A stretch of 56,044 nucleotides of DNA from Streptococcus infantis. Lineage in GTDB: Bacteria > Bacillota > Bacilli > Lactobacillales > Streptococcaceae. Shown piece by piece: positions 47,049-54,663 of this stretch (positions are counted from its first letter, which is position 1; each line of letters opens with the position of its first letter). A model generated the notes under the pieces. The model was not told the DNA's origin. It saw nothing but the letters and a program-made list of their open reading frames with translations, and searched no databases. The position numbers and the translations under genes were made by a program. The stretch is taken from the NCBI RefSeq assembly GCF_019929575.1, contig NZ_JAHZPU010000011.1, positions 1 to 56,044 of the forward strand, in the 5' to 3' direction.

Positions 47049-47129
47049 ATGCTTGATTTTGTGTTTCACCTATTTGGATGGAAATTCTACATACTGCTAC
47101 AACTGCTTGGGCTCCTTTTCGTTAGATGA
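47049..47129 (+). CDS. 26-residue hydrophobic micro-peptide
   Basis: The product begins MLDFVFHLFGWKFYILLQLL and ends GLLFVR. It has an excellent ribosome site (AAGGAGG, 7 bases before the ATG) directly behind a strong promoter. It would form one membrane helix. It ends 46 bases before the next gene, with which it is co-transcribed. It may be a real membrane micro-protein or a leader peptide. Alternatively the region may be an old frameshifted gene, since a second frame (from 47053) runs through into the next gene. Confidence 0.45.
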   Translation: MLDFVFHLFGWKFYILLQLLGLLFVR

Positions 47130-47175
47130 TGATTTTGAAATATTTGCCTTTAGAATTGGAGAAAGGAGGCTCTCT

Positions 47176-47382
47176 ATGTTTCAACTAGCTATCGCGATTC
47201 GTCTCTTGATATTTGCTGTTTTTGTTGCTTGTGTTTACGGTGGCAATCTACTATTTGTTCGGCTAGAACATAGGAAAACAGCTTTACACTGGAAAATTCT
47301 CTTTGTAACACTGTATTCCATTTTCCTCCTTCTTGTAACCTATATGGTCTGGCTTGTATTTTACTTTGGTTTGAATGCTTAG
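47176..47382 (+). CDS. Small two-segment membrane protein (68 aa)
   Basis: Begins MFQLAIAIRLLIFAVFVACV, has one hydrophobic segment at about 4-28 and another at about 40-62, with KTALHWK between. The start follows GAAAGGAGG, a better choice than the in-frame extension to 47053. No family recognised. It is followed by a terminator. Confidence 0.65.
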   Translation: MFQLAIAIRLLIFAVFVACVYGGNLLFVRLEHRKTALHWKILFVTLYSIFLLLVTYMVWLVFYFGLNA

Positions 47383-47465
47383 CTTCAGTTGTTTATTTAT
47401 ATCTGCTGATTGAACGAATGCCTATCTTTAAAATAGGTTATAAAAAATAGCGAACTCAGCTACAC

Positions 47466-47505
47466 AAAAAATCCACCCCAACTATTAAGATAGGGTGGAT
47501 TTTTC
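47466..47505. terminator. Bidirectional terminator before cibC
   Basis: AAATCCACCC pairs with GGGTGGATTT (47493-47502) around about 14 bases, with A and T runs on the two sides. It serves the small membrane protein gene and the convergent cib operon. Confidence 0.85.
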
Positions 47506-47546
47506 AAATTCGGTGTCCATTTTTCCCTCAAACAAAGGTTATATTT

Positions 47547-47747
47547 TCAGGCCCTATCCTTATTTTTACAGTACTGATTGTTCTGTTCAAAAATAGAGTT
47601 GAAGCATAAAAATAAAACAATACAAACAGATAAATCAATTGGCAATGGTATAGTCGTAATGTTTAAATCGTTGAGAATACTGATCAAACTGTAAGAGATG
47701 AAGAAAATAAAATTCATCCTTCTAAAAATGTGTCTTTTATCTAGCAT
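47547..47747 (-). CDS. cibC: CibC-like immunity membrane protein
   Basis: This 66-residue protein starts MLDKRHIFRRMNFIFFISYS and has two hydrophobic segments (about 12-27 and 38-53). It follows the two bacteriocin genes closely, as cibC does in pneumococcus, where it protects the producer from CibAB. The call rests on position, size and membrane pattern. Confidence 0.8.
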   Translation of the reverse strand: MLDKRHIFRRMNFIFFISYSLISILNDLNITTIPLPIDLSVCIVLFLCFNSIFEQNNQYCKNKDRA

Positions 47748-47750
47748 GAC

Positions 47751-47894
47751 TTATCCAAACTTTTTACGGAGATCTTTTCCAATGGTGTAAGCTGCCATAA
47801 ATAAAGCTATACCAACACCTACACCAAAACCACCCTTGATTTCTTGCAATTCTTTATTAGAAATTTCACGATATTTGTCTAAATCTTTAATCAT
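47751..47894 (-). CDS. cibB: CibB-like double-glycine bacteriocin peptide
   Basis: This 47-residue precursor has leader MIKDLDKYREISNKELQEIK then GG, and a mature peptide starting FGVGVGIALFMAAYTIGKDL. A TTAGGAGG site precedes the ATG. It starts within a few bases of the cibA stop. CibA and CibB together kill non-competent siblings in pneumococcal fratricide. Confidence 0.88.
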   Translation of the reverse strand: MIKDLDKYREISNKELQEIKGGFGVGVGIALFMAAYTIGKDLRKKFG

Positions 47895-47895
47895 A

Positions 47896-48078
47896 CTAAC
47901 CTCCTAAAAAATAACCAGCTGCTAATCCAGAGCCTACAAGTGCTGTGCCGCCAGCAATGGCTTTCCAAGATACTGCTACTCCAAATACAACCAAGGGAGC
48001 GAGACCACCATCAATATCTGATAATTCATTTTCAGATAGCGATACAAATTGATTGTCAATATTTTCGAAATTTGTCAT
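47896..48078 (-). CDS. cibA: CibA-like double-glycine bacteriocin peptide
   Basis: This 60-residue precursor has leader MTNFENIDNQFVSLSENEL, then SDIDGG, and a hydrophobic mature part beginning LAPLVVFGVAVSWKAIAGG with glycine-zipper spacing. AGGAGGAAAG precedes the ATG. The late-competence box 34 bases upstream and the order A-B-C identify the competence-induced bacteriocin locus. The leader strongly resembles that of the peptide at 8954. Confidence 0.9.
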   Translation of the reverse strand: MTNFENIDNQFVSLSENELSDIDGGLAPLVVFGVAVSWKAIAGGTALVGSGLAAGYFLGG

Positions 48079-48111
48079 TGAACTTTCCTCCTTTTTTCTT
48101 GTTCACTTTTA

Positions 48112-48119
48112 TATTCGGA
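48112..48119 (-). promoter_or_regulatory. Late-competence (ComX) box of cibABC
   Basis: TCCGAATA on the minus strand matches TACGAATA at seven of eight positions and lies 33 bases before cibA. It agrees with known ComX control of this operon. Confidence 0.7.
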
Positions 48120-48191
48120 AATGAAGGTAAAAAGTTGCGATCTATTTGAAGATTTCTTTTCACCATGATTTTTGTTTCAAAACAAAGAAAA

Positions 48192-48220
48192 TTCCCATGT
48201 GCCTTCTTTTGTAGTATAAT
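48192..48220 (+). promoter_or_regulatory. Promoter of tsaB-rimI-tsaD
   Basis: A perfect TATAAT at 48215-48220 with a weak -35 (TTCCCA, 48192-48197, 17-base spacer). The tsaB start is 31 bases downstream. Confidence 0.6.
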
Positions 48221-48250
48221 AGTAAACAGACAAAAAGATAGGAATGTGTT

Positions 48251-48934
48251 ATGAAAGTATTAGCATTTGATACGTCTAGCAAGGCTCTTTCTCTCGCTAT
48301 TTTAGAGGACAAACAGCTTCTTGCCGAGACCACGATCAATATCAAGAAAAACCACAGTATTACCCTTATGCCTGCCATCGATTTTTTGATGGCTAGTCTA
48401 GATTTGACGCCTAAAGATTTGGATCGAATCGTTGTAGCAGAGGGGCCAGGTAGCTACACAGGTTTGCGAATCGCGGTAGCAACTGCCAAGACCTTGGCTC
48501 ATACCCTGAACATTGAGTTAGTGGGGATGTCTAGCCTTTTGGCTCTGGTACCAAGCCAGCAAGTAGGTCTTGTAGTACCTTTGATGGATGCGCGTCGCAA
48601 CAATGTTTACGCAGGGTTTTATGAAAATGCCCAGCCTGTCTTTCCAGAGGCGCATCTGTCCTTTGCAGAAGTCTTGGAGCAAGTCAAGGATGCTGAACAA
48701 GTCACTTTTGTCGGTGAAGTGGGAGCCTTTGTGGAGCAGATTCAAGAACAACTGCCACAAGCCAACTACCAAGAAACCTTGCCAAATGCAGCTAACCTAG
48801 CCCTCTGGGCTTGGGACAAGGAAGCAGACTCCTTGCACGACTTTGTGCCAAACTATCTCAAGCGTGTCGAAGCTGAGGAAAACTGGCTCAAGAATCACAC
48901 TGAGTCTGGAGAATCCTACATTAAGCGCCTATGA
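48251..48934 (+). CDS. tsaB: tRNA t6A modification protein TsaB
   Basis: This 227-residue ASKHA-fold protein is the partner and activator of TsaD in making threonylcarbamoyl-A37 in tRNA. It has VLAFDTSSKALSLAI at the N-terminus, HSITLMPAIDFLM and VAEGPGSYTGLRI at about 62. It lacks the metal-binding His pair of TsaD, as expected. It overlaps rimI by four bases. Confidence 0.95.
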   Translation: MKVLAFDTSSKALSLAILEDKQLLAETTINIKKNHSITLMPAIDFLMASLDLTPKDLDRIVVAEGPGSYTGLRIAVATAKTLAHTLNIELVGMSSLLALVPSQQVGLVVPLMDARRNNVYAGFYENAQPVFPEAHLSFAEVLEQVKDAEQVTFVGEVGAFVEQIQEQLPQANYQETLPNAANLALWAWDKEADSLHDFVPNYLKRVEAEENWLKNHTESGESYIKRL

Positions 48935-49368
48935 TTGAAATCAAACGAATTCAGCAACAACCTGACCTGGCTCAAGTCATCTATGCTGTTATGGCAGATG
49001 TATACCCAGTCAGTCCTTGGACTTTGGAACAAATCCAAGCAGACCTGTCCCAAGACCAGACCTGGTATGCTTTAGCCTACGATGGGATAGAAGTGATTGG
49101 TTTTTTAGCCGTTCAGGAAAATTTATTTGAAGCAGAAGTCCTGCAAATCGCTGTCAAAGGAACCTATCAGGGTCAGGGAATTGCGTCAGCCTTATTTGCT
49201 CAATTACCGACAGATAAGGAAGTTTTCCTCGAAGTCAGGAAGTCAAATCAACGAGCGCAAGCATTTTACAAGAAAGAAAAAATGGCGGTCATCGCTGAGC
49301 GCAAGGCCTACTACCATGACCCAGTCGAGGACGCCATCATCATGAAGAGAGAAATAGATGAAGGATAG
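48931..49368 (+). CDS. rimI: Ribosomal protein alanine acetyltransferase RimI
   Basis: This 145-residue GNAT-family protein acetylates the N-terminus of ribosomal protein S18 in known cases. The acetyl-CoA loop region reads [20 protein letters not shown] (about 66-85), and [18 protein letters not shown] follows. It is coupled to tsaB and overlaps tsaD by 11 bases; this gene trio is conserved in Firmicutes. Confidence 0.93.
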   Translation: MIEIKRIQQQPDLAQVIYAVMADVYPVSPWTLEQIQADLSQDQTWYALAYDGIEVIGFLAVQENLFEAEVLQIAVKGTYQGQGIASALFAQLPTDKEVFLEVRKSNQRAQAFYKKEKMAVIAERKAYYHDPVEDAIIMKREIDEG

Positions 49369-50368
49369 ATATATTTTAGCATTTGAGACATCCTGTGATG
49401 AGACTAGTGTTGCCGTCTTGAAAAACGATGACGAGCTCTTATCCAATGTCATTGCGAGTCAAATTGAGAGTCACAAACGCTTTGGAGGCGTAGTGCCAGA
49501 AGTAGCTAGTCGCCACCATGTCGAGGTTATCACCGCCTGTACCGAGGAGGCGCTAGCAGAAGCAGGAATTACAGAAGAGGACGTGACAGCCGTGGCCGTT
49601 ACTTATGGACCTGGTTTAGTTGGAGCCCTCTTGGTTGGCTTGGCCGCAGCCAAGGCCTTTGCCTGGGCTCATGGTTTGCCCCTGATCCCTGTCAACCACA
49701 TGGCGGGGCACCTCATGGCAGCTCAGAGCGTGGAAAACTTAGAGTTTCCTCTTTTAGCCTTACTTGTCAGTGGTGGACATACAGAGTTGGTTTACGTTAG
49801 TGAAGCTGGAGATTACAAGATTGTCGGGGAGACACGAGATGATGCAGTTGGTGAGGCCTATGACAAGGTCGGTCGCGTCATGGGCTTGACCTATCCAGCA
49901 GGACGTGAGATTGACGAGTTGGCCCATCAGGGGCGGGATATTTATGACTTCCCACGTGCCATGATCAAGGAAGACAATCTGGAGTTTTCCTTCTCAGGGT
50001 TGAAGTCTGCTTTTATCAATCTTCACCACAATGCCGAGCAAAAGGGAGAAAGCTTGTCCAAGGAAGATTTATCAGCCTCCTTCCAAGCAGCGGTCATGGA
50101 TATTCTCATGGCAAAAACCAAGAAAGCCTTGGAAAAATATCCTGTCAAAACACTAGTCGTAGCAGGTGGCGTGGCTGCTAATAAAGGCCTCAGAGAACGC
50201 CTGGCAGCTGAAATCACAGATGTCAAGGTTATCATTCCGCCCTTGCGCCTCTGCGGAGACAATGCAGGCATGATCGCCTATGCCAGTGTCAGCGAGTGGA
50301 ACAAAGAAAACTTCGCAGGTTTGGATCTCAATGCCAAACCAAGCCTCGCCTTTGATACTCTAGAATAA
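49358..50368 (+). CDS. tsaD: tRNA t6A threonylcarbamoyltransferase TsaD
   Basis: This 336-residue enzyme transfers the threonylcarbamoyl group to A37 of tRNAs reading ANN codons. It shows [27 protein letters not shown] (metal His), [11 protein letters not shown] (metal His pair), [10 protein letters not shown] and [13 protein letters not shown]. It is complete and ends in a terminator. Confidence 0.96.
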   Translation: MKDRYILAFETSCDETSVAVLKNDDELLSNVIASQIESHKRFGGVVPEVASRHHVEVITACTEEALAEAGITEEDVTAVAVTYGPGLVGALLVGLAAAKAFAWAHGLPLIPVNHMAGHLMAAQSVENLEFPLLALLVSGGHTELVYVSEAGDYKIVGETRDDAVGEAYDKVGRVMGLTYPAGREIDELAHQGRDIYDFPRAMIKEDNLEFSFSGLKSAFINLHHNAEQKGESLSKEDLSASFQAAVMDILMAKTKKALEKYPVKTLVVAGGVAANKGLRERLAAEITDVKVIIPPLRLCGDNAGMIAYASVSEWNKENFAGLDLNAKPSLAFDTLE

Positions 50369-50370
50369 GG

Positions 50371-50395
50371 AGTCAGCTTGAAGCTGGCTTTTTTG
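50371..50395 (+). terminator. Rho-independent terminator
   Basis: AGTCAGC pairs with GCTGGCT (one G-T) around TTGAA, followed by TTTTTT. It closes the tsaB-rimI-tsaD operon. Confidence 0.85.
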
Positions 50396-50459
50396 GTTAA
50401 ATAGATAAATACAAAAGTAAAAATCAAGTTGTTAAAAATAAAACTATTATGTAAAAATA

Positions 50460-50468
50460 TGATATAAT
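50460..50468 (+). promoter_or_regulatory. Extended -10 promoter of the VanZ-like gene
   Basis: TGATATAAT (TATAAT at 50463-50468) lies 21 bases before the ATG. AT-rich sequence precedes it, without a clear -35. Confidence 0.55.
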
Positions 50469-50489
50469 ATATTTTGAAAGGGGCACATC

Positions 50490-51083
50490 ATGAAAAAAAT
50501 ATTTATCCATGTTTTAGATTTAGTTAATTTTATTATTTCATTTTTAGTATGCAGATGGTTTTTTATGGAGTATTTATATTTTTATTTTACTTCAATTTTT
50601 GGATTTCCTGAAAGTGGTGTTGATTTTTGGAGACCATTGTTTGCTATTTTAATTATATCATTTATTTTATTTACAATAGTTCGCTCTCTATATACACATA
50701 AATTAGATATCCGTCTTGTAAAAATAATATATTTGCTTTATTTTTTTGTATTGCTCTATTCATTACTTTTTAAAAATCTTGGTATACAGGGGATTAATCT
50801 TAATTTAATATCGTTTATAAAAGATTCTATTTTTATAGATTCTAAAGTACCTTTGCTAAATATCCTGATTTTTATTCCTCTTGGAGCGTTGTTTGGATTC
50901 AAATACAAAAATATAAGTATTTTCTTCTTTGGAGTCGTTAGTTTAGAAGTTATACAATATATATTCCATCTTGGTTTTTTTGATGTTGGAGATATATTTA
51001 CAAATACCATTGGTTTTATTATTGGGAATATGATTTATGACAGCAAAATTGGGAAAAAAATTATTCAGACAATAAAAAGATAA
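50490..51083 (+). CDS. VanZ-like membrane protein
   Basis: This 197-residue protein has about five hydrophobic segments. The C-terminal half shows NILIFIPLGALFGF, then EVIQYIFHLGFFDVGDIFTN followed by TIGFIIGN, the conserved Glu-Gln...Asp...Asn-Gly pattern of VanZ-like proteins, linked to teicoplanin and lipoglycopeptide tolerance in some members. Base composition is much more AT-rich than tsaD, suggesting transfer. It is monocistronic, with a terminator overlapping its stop. Confidence 0.8.
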   Translation: MKKIFIHVLDLVNFIISFLVCRWFFMEYLYFYFTSIFGFPESGVDFWRPLFAILIISFILFTIVRSLYTHKLDIRLVKIIYLLYFFVLLYSLLFKNLGIQGINLNLISFIKDSIFIDSKVPLLNILIFIPLGALFGFKYKNISIFFFGVVSLEVIQYIFHLGFFDVGDIFTNTIGFIIGNMIYDSKIGKKIIQTIKR

Positions 51084-51106
51084 CTAAAAATACTTAGTTA
51101 TCTTTT
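51075..51106. terminator. Bidirectional terminator
   Basis: AAAAGATAACTAA pairs perfectly with TTAGTTATCTTTT (51094-51106). It lies between the convergent VanZ-like gene and the secreted protein gene and includes the VanZ-like stop codon. Confidence 0.85.
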
Positions 51107-51112
51107 CATATG

Positions 51113-51496
51113 TTATGGAGTTGTAACACTTCCCCAAATATCATAAGAACCTCGAGAAGTTGTATTGAAATAAAGACCATATGTTCCAGGATTTAAATCA
51201 ACGGAAAAAGAACCGTACGTACGTCCATAAAAGACTGAAGATGCATGAGTGGAACCACCAATCCAAGACCTAGTCATAACAGATACTTTAAAACCTACTC
51301 CACTACTTCCTGGATTTGGTCTTTGATTATGATGTATTGTATATCTACGTTTAGAATTGGTTGACCAAGATTGTACAGACCGAATCCCCCGGATTCCTTC
51401 ACCATCATAGGTTATAACTGTTGCGGCATGTACAATGCTTGTCATAAACAATGCACCGAAAGACAGAACGGCAATAGATTTAATGAGTTTTTTCAT
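51113..51496 (-). CDS. Secreted protein of unknown function (127 aa)
   Basis: The N-terminus MKKLIKSIAVLSFGALFMTS, followed by IVHAAT, is a clear signal peptide cut near residue 24. The mature part of about 103 residues is rich in Ser, Gly, Tyr, Trp and Thr with few Cys, and reads as beta-strands (SSVFYGRTYGSFSVDLNPG, then TYGLYFNTTSRGSYDIWGSV). It resembles in style small secreted beta-sheet proteins and bacteriocins such as the lactococcin-972 type, but I cannot assign a family. It has a strong promoter and a cre-like site, no neighbours in operon. Confidence 0.75.
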   Translation of the reverse strand: MKKLIKSIAVLSFGALFMTSIVHAATVITYDGEGIRGIRSVQSWSTNSKRRYTIHHNQRPNPGSSGVGFKVSVMTRSWIGGSTHASSVFYGRTYGSFSVDLNPGTYGLYFNTTSRGSYDIWGSVTTP

Positions 51497-51527
51497 GGAT
51501 TCCCCCCACGTTCTAGTTAAATGTATA

Positions 51528-51569
51528 TGTTTACGCTTTCATTGTATCATGTAATAAATTATTTGTCAA
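51528..51569 (-). promoter_or_regulatory. Strong promoter with cre-like site
   Basis: On the minus strand TTGACA (51564-51569), 17 bases and TACAAT (51541-51546). TGAAAGCGTAAACA (51528-51541) overlaps the -10 end and matches the cre consensus except one position. Carbon-source repression of the secreted protein is likely. Confidence 0.7.
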
Positions 51570-51842
51570 ATTTATCTAAAGTTAGGTTTATTAGAAAATA
51601 ATTCAAATTGAACATTTTTATAATAAACTTTATACGAAACTAGAACTTGATTTATTGACTTTATCAGAAAAATAATCAAATCTGTGAAAATCTCAAATGT
51701 GAAATTTCTGAGAGAAAAAATGTCAAATATGCGATTTTTTAAAATAGACTGATCTCCGTGTTATACTGTCCTTGTAAAGCACTTGAAGCAAATCCTAGGT
51801 CGCAGAAGTGGTTTACAAATAAAATAATGAAGGAGTGTAAAT
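51570..51842. other. Intergenic region with repeated motif and promoter
   Basis: There is no gene. A motif CAAATnTGnGA occurs three times (about 51677, 51694 and 51724), as does AGAAAATAATTCAAAT-like text twice, hinting at a regulator binding region. An extended -10, TGTTATACT (51759-51767), precedes the double-glycine peptide gene by 75 bases. Confidence 0.4.
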
Positions 51843-52046
51843 GTGTTGAATTTACAAGTTGCAGAAACAATGGAATTGACAGAAGCAGAGTTGGAAACAG
51901 TTCGTGGAGGAGAGCTTATCAATACTGCCATTATCCCAGGCGGAGGAAATTGGGGAGGTTTCGGGACACCTTGGTCAATCACTAATTTCTGGAAGAAAAA
52001 TTTTAACGATAAACCTGACTCTGATTCTGACCGCCGACGTTATTAA
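51843..52046 (+). CDS. Double-glycine leader peptide (bacteriocin or signal)
   Basis: This precursor has about 67 residues. Leader LNLQVAETMELTEAELETVR then GG is followed by a 43-residue mature peptide ELINTAIIPGGGNWGGFGTP and a charged end (DKPDSDSDRRRY). The start is GTG (51843) or TTG (51846) with AAGGAG upstream; the ATG at 51841 reads into a stop at once. The mature part is less hydrophobic than a class II bacteriocin and Gly/Trp-rich. It precedes CPBP-family protease genes, as immunity proteins do. A layout like this is known in pneumococcus near the Rgg/SHP144 virulence-peptide locus, but the Rgg gene is not seen here. Confidence 0.75.
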   Translation: MLNLQVAETMELTEAELETVRGGELINTAIIPGGGNWGGFGTPWSITNFWKKNFNDKPDSDSDRRRY

Positions 52047-52052
52047 TATACA

Positions 52053-52090
52053 AAGCCCTTGCCTTTTCTTGGGTAGGGGCTGTCTTTATT
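52053..52090 (+). terminator. Partial terminator after the double-glycine gene
   Basis: AGCCC...GCC pairs with GGG..GGGGCT around TTTTCTT, followed by GTCTTTATTT. It probably lowers readthrough into the CPBP genes. Confidence 0.6.
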
Positions 52091-52112
52091 TCATAGTATA
52101 GGAGAAAATAGA

Positions 52113-52781
52113 ATGAAAAAGATAATCTCACGCCACTACTTTATTATAGCTTTTCTACTAGTTATTGCTGACCAGAAGTTCAGTGGTCTAGTTTTACGCA
52201 GCGACCTTGTTACTGGTCTATCTGACTTTACCTATTATTTGTCGGATATGATATTGAATTTTTTTGTGGTTCTGCTTGCTTTGCTTGTGATGGTTTGGTC
52301 AGGGAAATGGCAGAAAATCAACAGTAGAAAGTTTAAAGGGTCCTATCTTTTTTATTCCTTCCTAGCTCTTCTTGCTTTTGTTATTTGGAATTTCGTCACC
52401 TTTTTTCTTTTCCCACCTACCAAAAATGAAATTTCTTATCAACTCGCTGTTCCTACTTTTACAGGAGCTACGGCATTTTTGATGTATTTTTTCTATCCTG
52501 TGATTGCGGGACCCATTTTTGAAGAGATGATTTATCGTGGGTTGGTGATGACCGCTCTGGAAAAAGGAAAGAAATGGGGGCTGGATGTACTCGGATCAGC
52601 TATATTATTTGGAATCTTGCACATTAGTAGTCATGGCTGGATCTTGACAGACTTTGTCTTCTATATGGGTGGCGGTCTCATATTTGCAGTCTTATTTAGA
52701 GTGACAAAGTCGATTTATTGGCCTATTGGACTGCATATAGTCTATAACGGTATCGGGCATATACTTCCTTTGCTGTTTTAG
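52113..52781 (+). CDS. CPBP (CAAX/Abi) family membrane protease, copy 1
   Basis: This 222-residue protein has about six hydrophobic segments. The family motifs are FEEMIYRGL (EExxxR, about 136), FGILHISSHGW (FxxxH, about 171) and LHIVYNGIGH (HxxxN, about 209). Such Abi proteins in streptococcal peptide loci often give bacteriocin self-immunity. A site GGAG precedes the ATG. Copy 3 at 53594 is a close duplicate. Confidence 0.88.
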   Translation: MKKIISRHYFIIAFLLVIADQKFSGLVLRSDLVTGLSDFTYYLSDMILNFFVVLLALLVMVWSGKWQKINSRKFKGSYLFYSFLALLAFVIWNFVTFFLFPPTKNEISYQLAVPTFTGATAFLMYFFYPVIAGPIFEEMIYRGLVMTALEKGKKWGLDVLGSAILFGILHISSHGWILTDFVFYMGGGLIFAVLFRVTKSIYWPIGLHIVYNGIGHILPLLF

Positions 52782-52904
52782 AGGATTTTGAGAATCATAA
52801 ATCAAGGGATGAGTCCTCATCGTGGTGCTTTTGCTTGGGCTGTAGATCCATCAGTTGAGTTGTTTAAGCGTAGTAGAAGATAGAATACTATAGGAGTTGA
52901 TTAA
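52782..52904 (+). other. Remnant between CPBP copies 1 and 2
   Basis: A short frame (52809-52883) reads MSPHRGAFAWAVDPSVELF then KRSRR and stop, without a ribosome site. The first part (SPHRGA) recurs after CPBP copy 3 with the Met codon lost. It is probably the trace of a gene whose start was duplicated along with the CPBP unit. Confidence 0.4.
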
Positions 52905-53582
52905 ATGAAGAAAATGAAAGAAATGAAATTTCACCTAGCAACTGGCTTGTTGCTTTTGATCTATTACCTCATTTTTAATGTCATACCAGACTTAGATTTT
53001 ACTGTAGCTTTGTCTGATGAGATCTACTATGTGTTTCAGGTTTTATTAGTACTTATCCTGGGAACTGTATCTACAATTATTTTTGTCAAAAGTGAACATT
53101 GGAAAGAGTATGGTCGTTTCCAGTTTCGTTGGTCTTACCTAGGTGTTTTCTTTCTTTCTTTTTTCTTATTATTTGTGTGGGCAAATCTAGCAACTCGTAT
53201 CTTTCCTCGTACGCAAAATGGAAGTACAGTAGTGGAAGTAGCCACCAGTTTGACAGGAATTAGCTATTTTATTACGCGGATAGTTTATACTTGCATTATC
53301 GCACCTGTAGCAGAAGAAATCGTGTGTCGTGGTTTTTTGATGACAAGCTTGTCTAAATTTAAAAACTACTATATTGATGTTCTTGTTTCTGCTGCCATAT
53401 TTGGCGCTATGCATGTTTTACAGCATGGTTGGATAACGACAGATTTCATACTCTACTTTGTAATGGGCTTGATATTTTGCATGATGTTTCGCTATACACG
53501 CTCTATTTATTGGGCCATAGCTTTACATGCTTCATGGAATACCTTCTTATTCATTGTTAGTTTATTGGTGTTTGGATTTTAG
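52905..53582 (+). CDS. CPBP family membrane protease, copy 2 (divergent)
   Basis: This 225-residue protein has the same layout as its neighbours but much less identity. Motifs are AEEIVCRGFLM (EExxxR), FGAMHVLQHGW and LHASWNTFLF (HxxxN). All putative active residues are kept. It ends 11 bases before copy 3, so the two are co-transcribed. Confidence 0.88.
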   Translation: MKKMKEMKFHLATGLLLLIYYLIFNVIPDLDFTVALSDEIYYVFQVLLVLILGTVSTIIFVKSEHWKEYGRFQFRWSYLGVFFLSFFLLFVWANLATRIFPRTQNGSTVVEVATSLTGISYFITRIVYTCIIAPVAEEIVCRGFLMTSLSKFKNYYIDVLVSAAIFGAMHVLQHGWITTDFILYFVMGLIFCMMFRYTRSIYWAIALHASWNTFLFIVSLLVFGF

Positions 53583-53593
53583 AAGGGTGATAT

Positions 53594-54262
53594 ATGAAAA
53601 AGATAATCTCACACTACTACTTTTTTGTAGCCATTTTACTTGTCATTGTTTACCAGTACTTCAGTGGTCTGGTTTTAAACAATGATTTTACTGCTGGTCT
53701 ATCTAAATTTGGCTATTATTTTTCGGATATGATGTTGAACTTCCTTGTGGTTCTGTTTGCGTTTATTGCAATGGTTCAGGCAGGAAAATGGCAACAAATC
53801 AACAGTAGAAAATTTAAAGGGTCCTATCTTTTCTATTCTTTTTTAGCTTTTCTTGCTTTATTTATTTGGAATTTCATTAAATTTTTCCTATTCCCACCTA
53901 CCCAAAATGGACTTGCTTACCAACTCGCTGCTCCGACTTTTACAGGCGCTACGGCATTTTTGATGTATTTTTTCTATCCAGTGATTGCAGGTCCCATTTT
54001 TGAAGAGATGATCTATCGTGGATTGGTGATGACAGCTCTGGAAAAAGGGAAGAAGTGGGGACTGGATGTGCTTGGTTCGGCTGCTTTATTTGGAATCTTG
54101 CATATCAGTAGTCATGGTTGGGTCTTGACAGACTTTTTCGTATATATGGGTGGTGGTCTAATAATGGCAGTCTTTTTTAGAGTGACAAAGTCTATTTATT
54201 GGCCTATTGGACTTCATATAGTTAATAATGCCATTGGTCAAATTCTGCCTTTGTTATTTTAG
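53594..54262 (+). CDS. CPBP family membrane protease, copy 3
   Basis: This 222-residue protein is nearly the same as copy 1 along its length (FEEMIYRGLVMTALEKGKKW, FGILHISSHGW, LHIVNNAIGQ). The HxxxN motif is kept (HIVNN). The GGTGATAT region is a weak ribosome site. Duplication of copy 1, including about 60 downstream bases, is evident. Confidence 0.88.
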   Translation: MKKIISHYYFFVAILLVIVYQYFSGLVLNNDFTAGLSKFGYYFSDMMLNFLVVLFAFIAMVQAGKWQQINSRKFKGSYLFYSFLAFLALFIWNFIKFFLFPPTQNGLAYQLAAPTFTGATAFLMYFFYPVIAGPIFEEMIYRGLVMTALEKGKKWGLDVLGSAALFGILHISSHGWVLTDFFVYMGGGLIMAVFFRVTKSIYWPIGLHIVNNAIGQILPLLF

Positions 54263-54447
54263 TGGATTTTAAGAATCATAAATAAAGGGATAAGTCCCCA
54301 TCGTGGTGCGAAGGAACTTCAGGGATCTTACTTTATTTTGAATTATTATATGACAAAAGGTATTCAAAAATAATTTCAAGGTTTCAATAACTTGCTTTCA
54401 AATTCAATCTTATTCAGTCAAGTTGTTATTGTCATGGTTTATCCAGT
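54263..54447 (+). other. Non-coding remnant after CPBP copy 3
   Basis: The first 60 bases repeat the sequence after copy 1 (AGAATCATAAAT... CATCGTGGTGC), with the Met codon changed to ATA. The rest has no reading frame of note. Confidence 0.45.
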
Positions 54448-54663
54448 TTGTTGCAAACTCTAAACTATCAGGATAATTTAAATGTGAGTGAGAATGTGAT
54501 TGAGTTTTTATTAAGTAGATCCAAAAGAGATAAAAATGGTATTTTGGTATTTGAATGTGAAGAAAGTTCAGATACATTATTTGATTTTGGTATCGGAAAT
54601 CTAGGGATTTATTGGTCTATCCTTGGGAAAAGATTCCCATTTGAATTTAAAAAGGAGTTGTGA
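54448..54663 (+). CDS. Short unrecognised protein, possibly truncated (71 aa)
   Basis: The frame contains NVIEFLLSRSKRDKNGILVF and FGIGNLGIYWSILGKRFPFE. It starts with a TTG and lacks a ribosome site, so the 5' end of the gene may be missing. It is soluble and mixed alpha/beta. It overlaps the MFS gene start by one base (TGATG), so it may be translated in coupling with it. No family recognised. Confidence 0.4.
   Translation: MLQTLNYQDNLNVSENVIEFLLSRSKRDKNGILVFECEESSDTLFDFGIGNLGIYWSILGKRFPFEFKKEL

Noticed and set aside
47420..47450. Small CCTAT...ATAGG hairpin after the 68-residue protein
   Set aside because: Short AT-rich stem; the stronger terminator at 47466-47505 explains the region.
52809..52883. 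24-residue frame MSPHRGAFAWAVDPSVELF
   Set aside because: No ribosome site, and the related copy after CPBP copy 3 has lost its Met; treated as a remnant, not as a gene.
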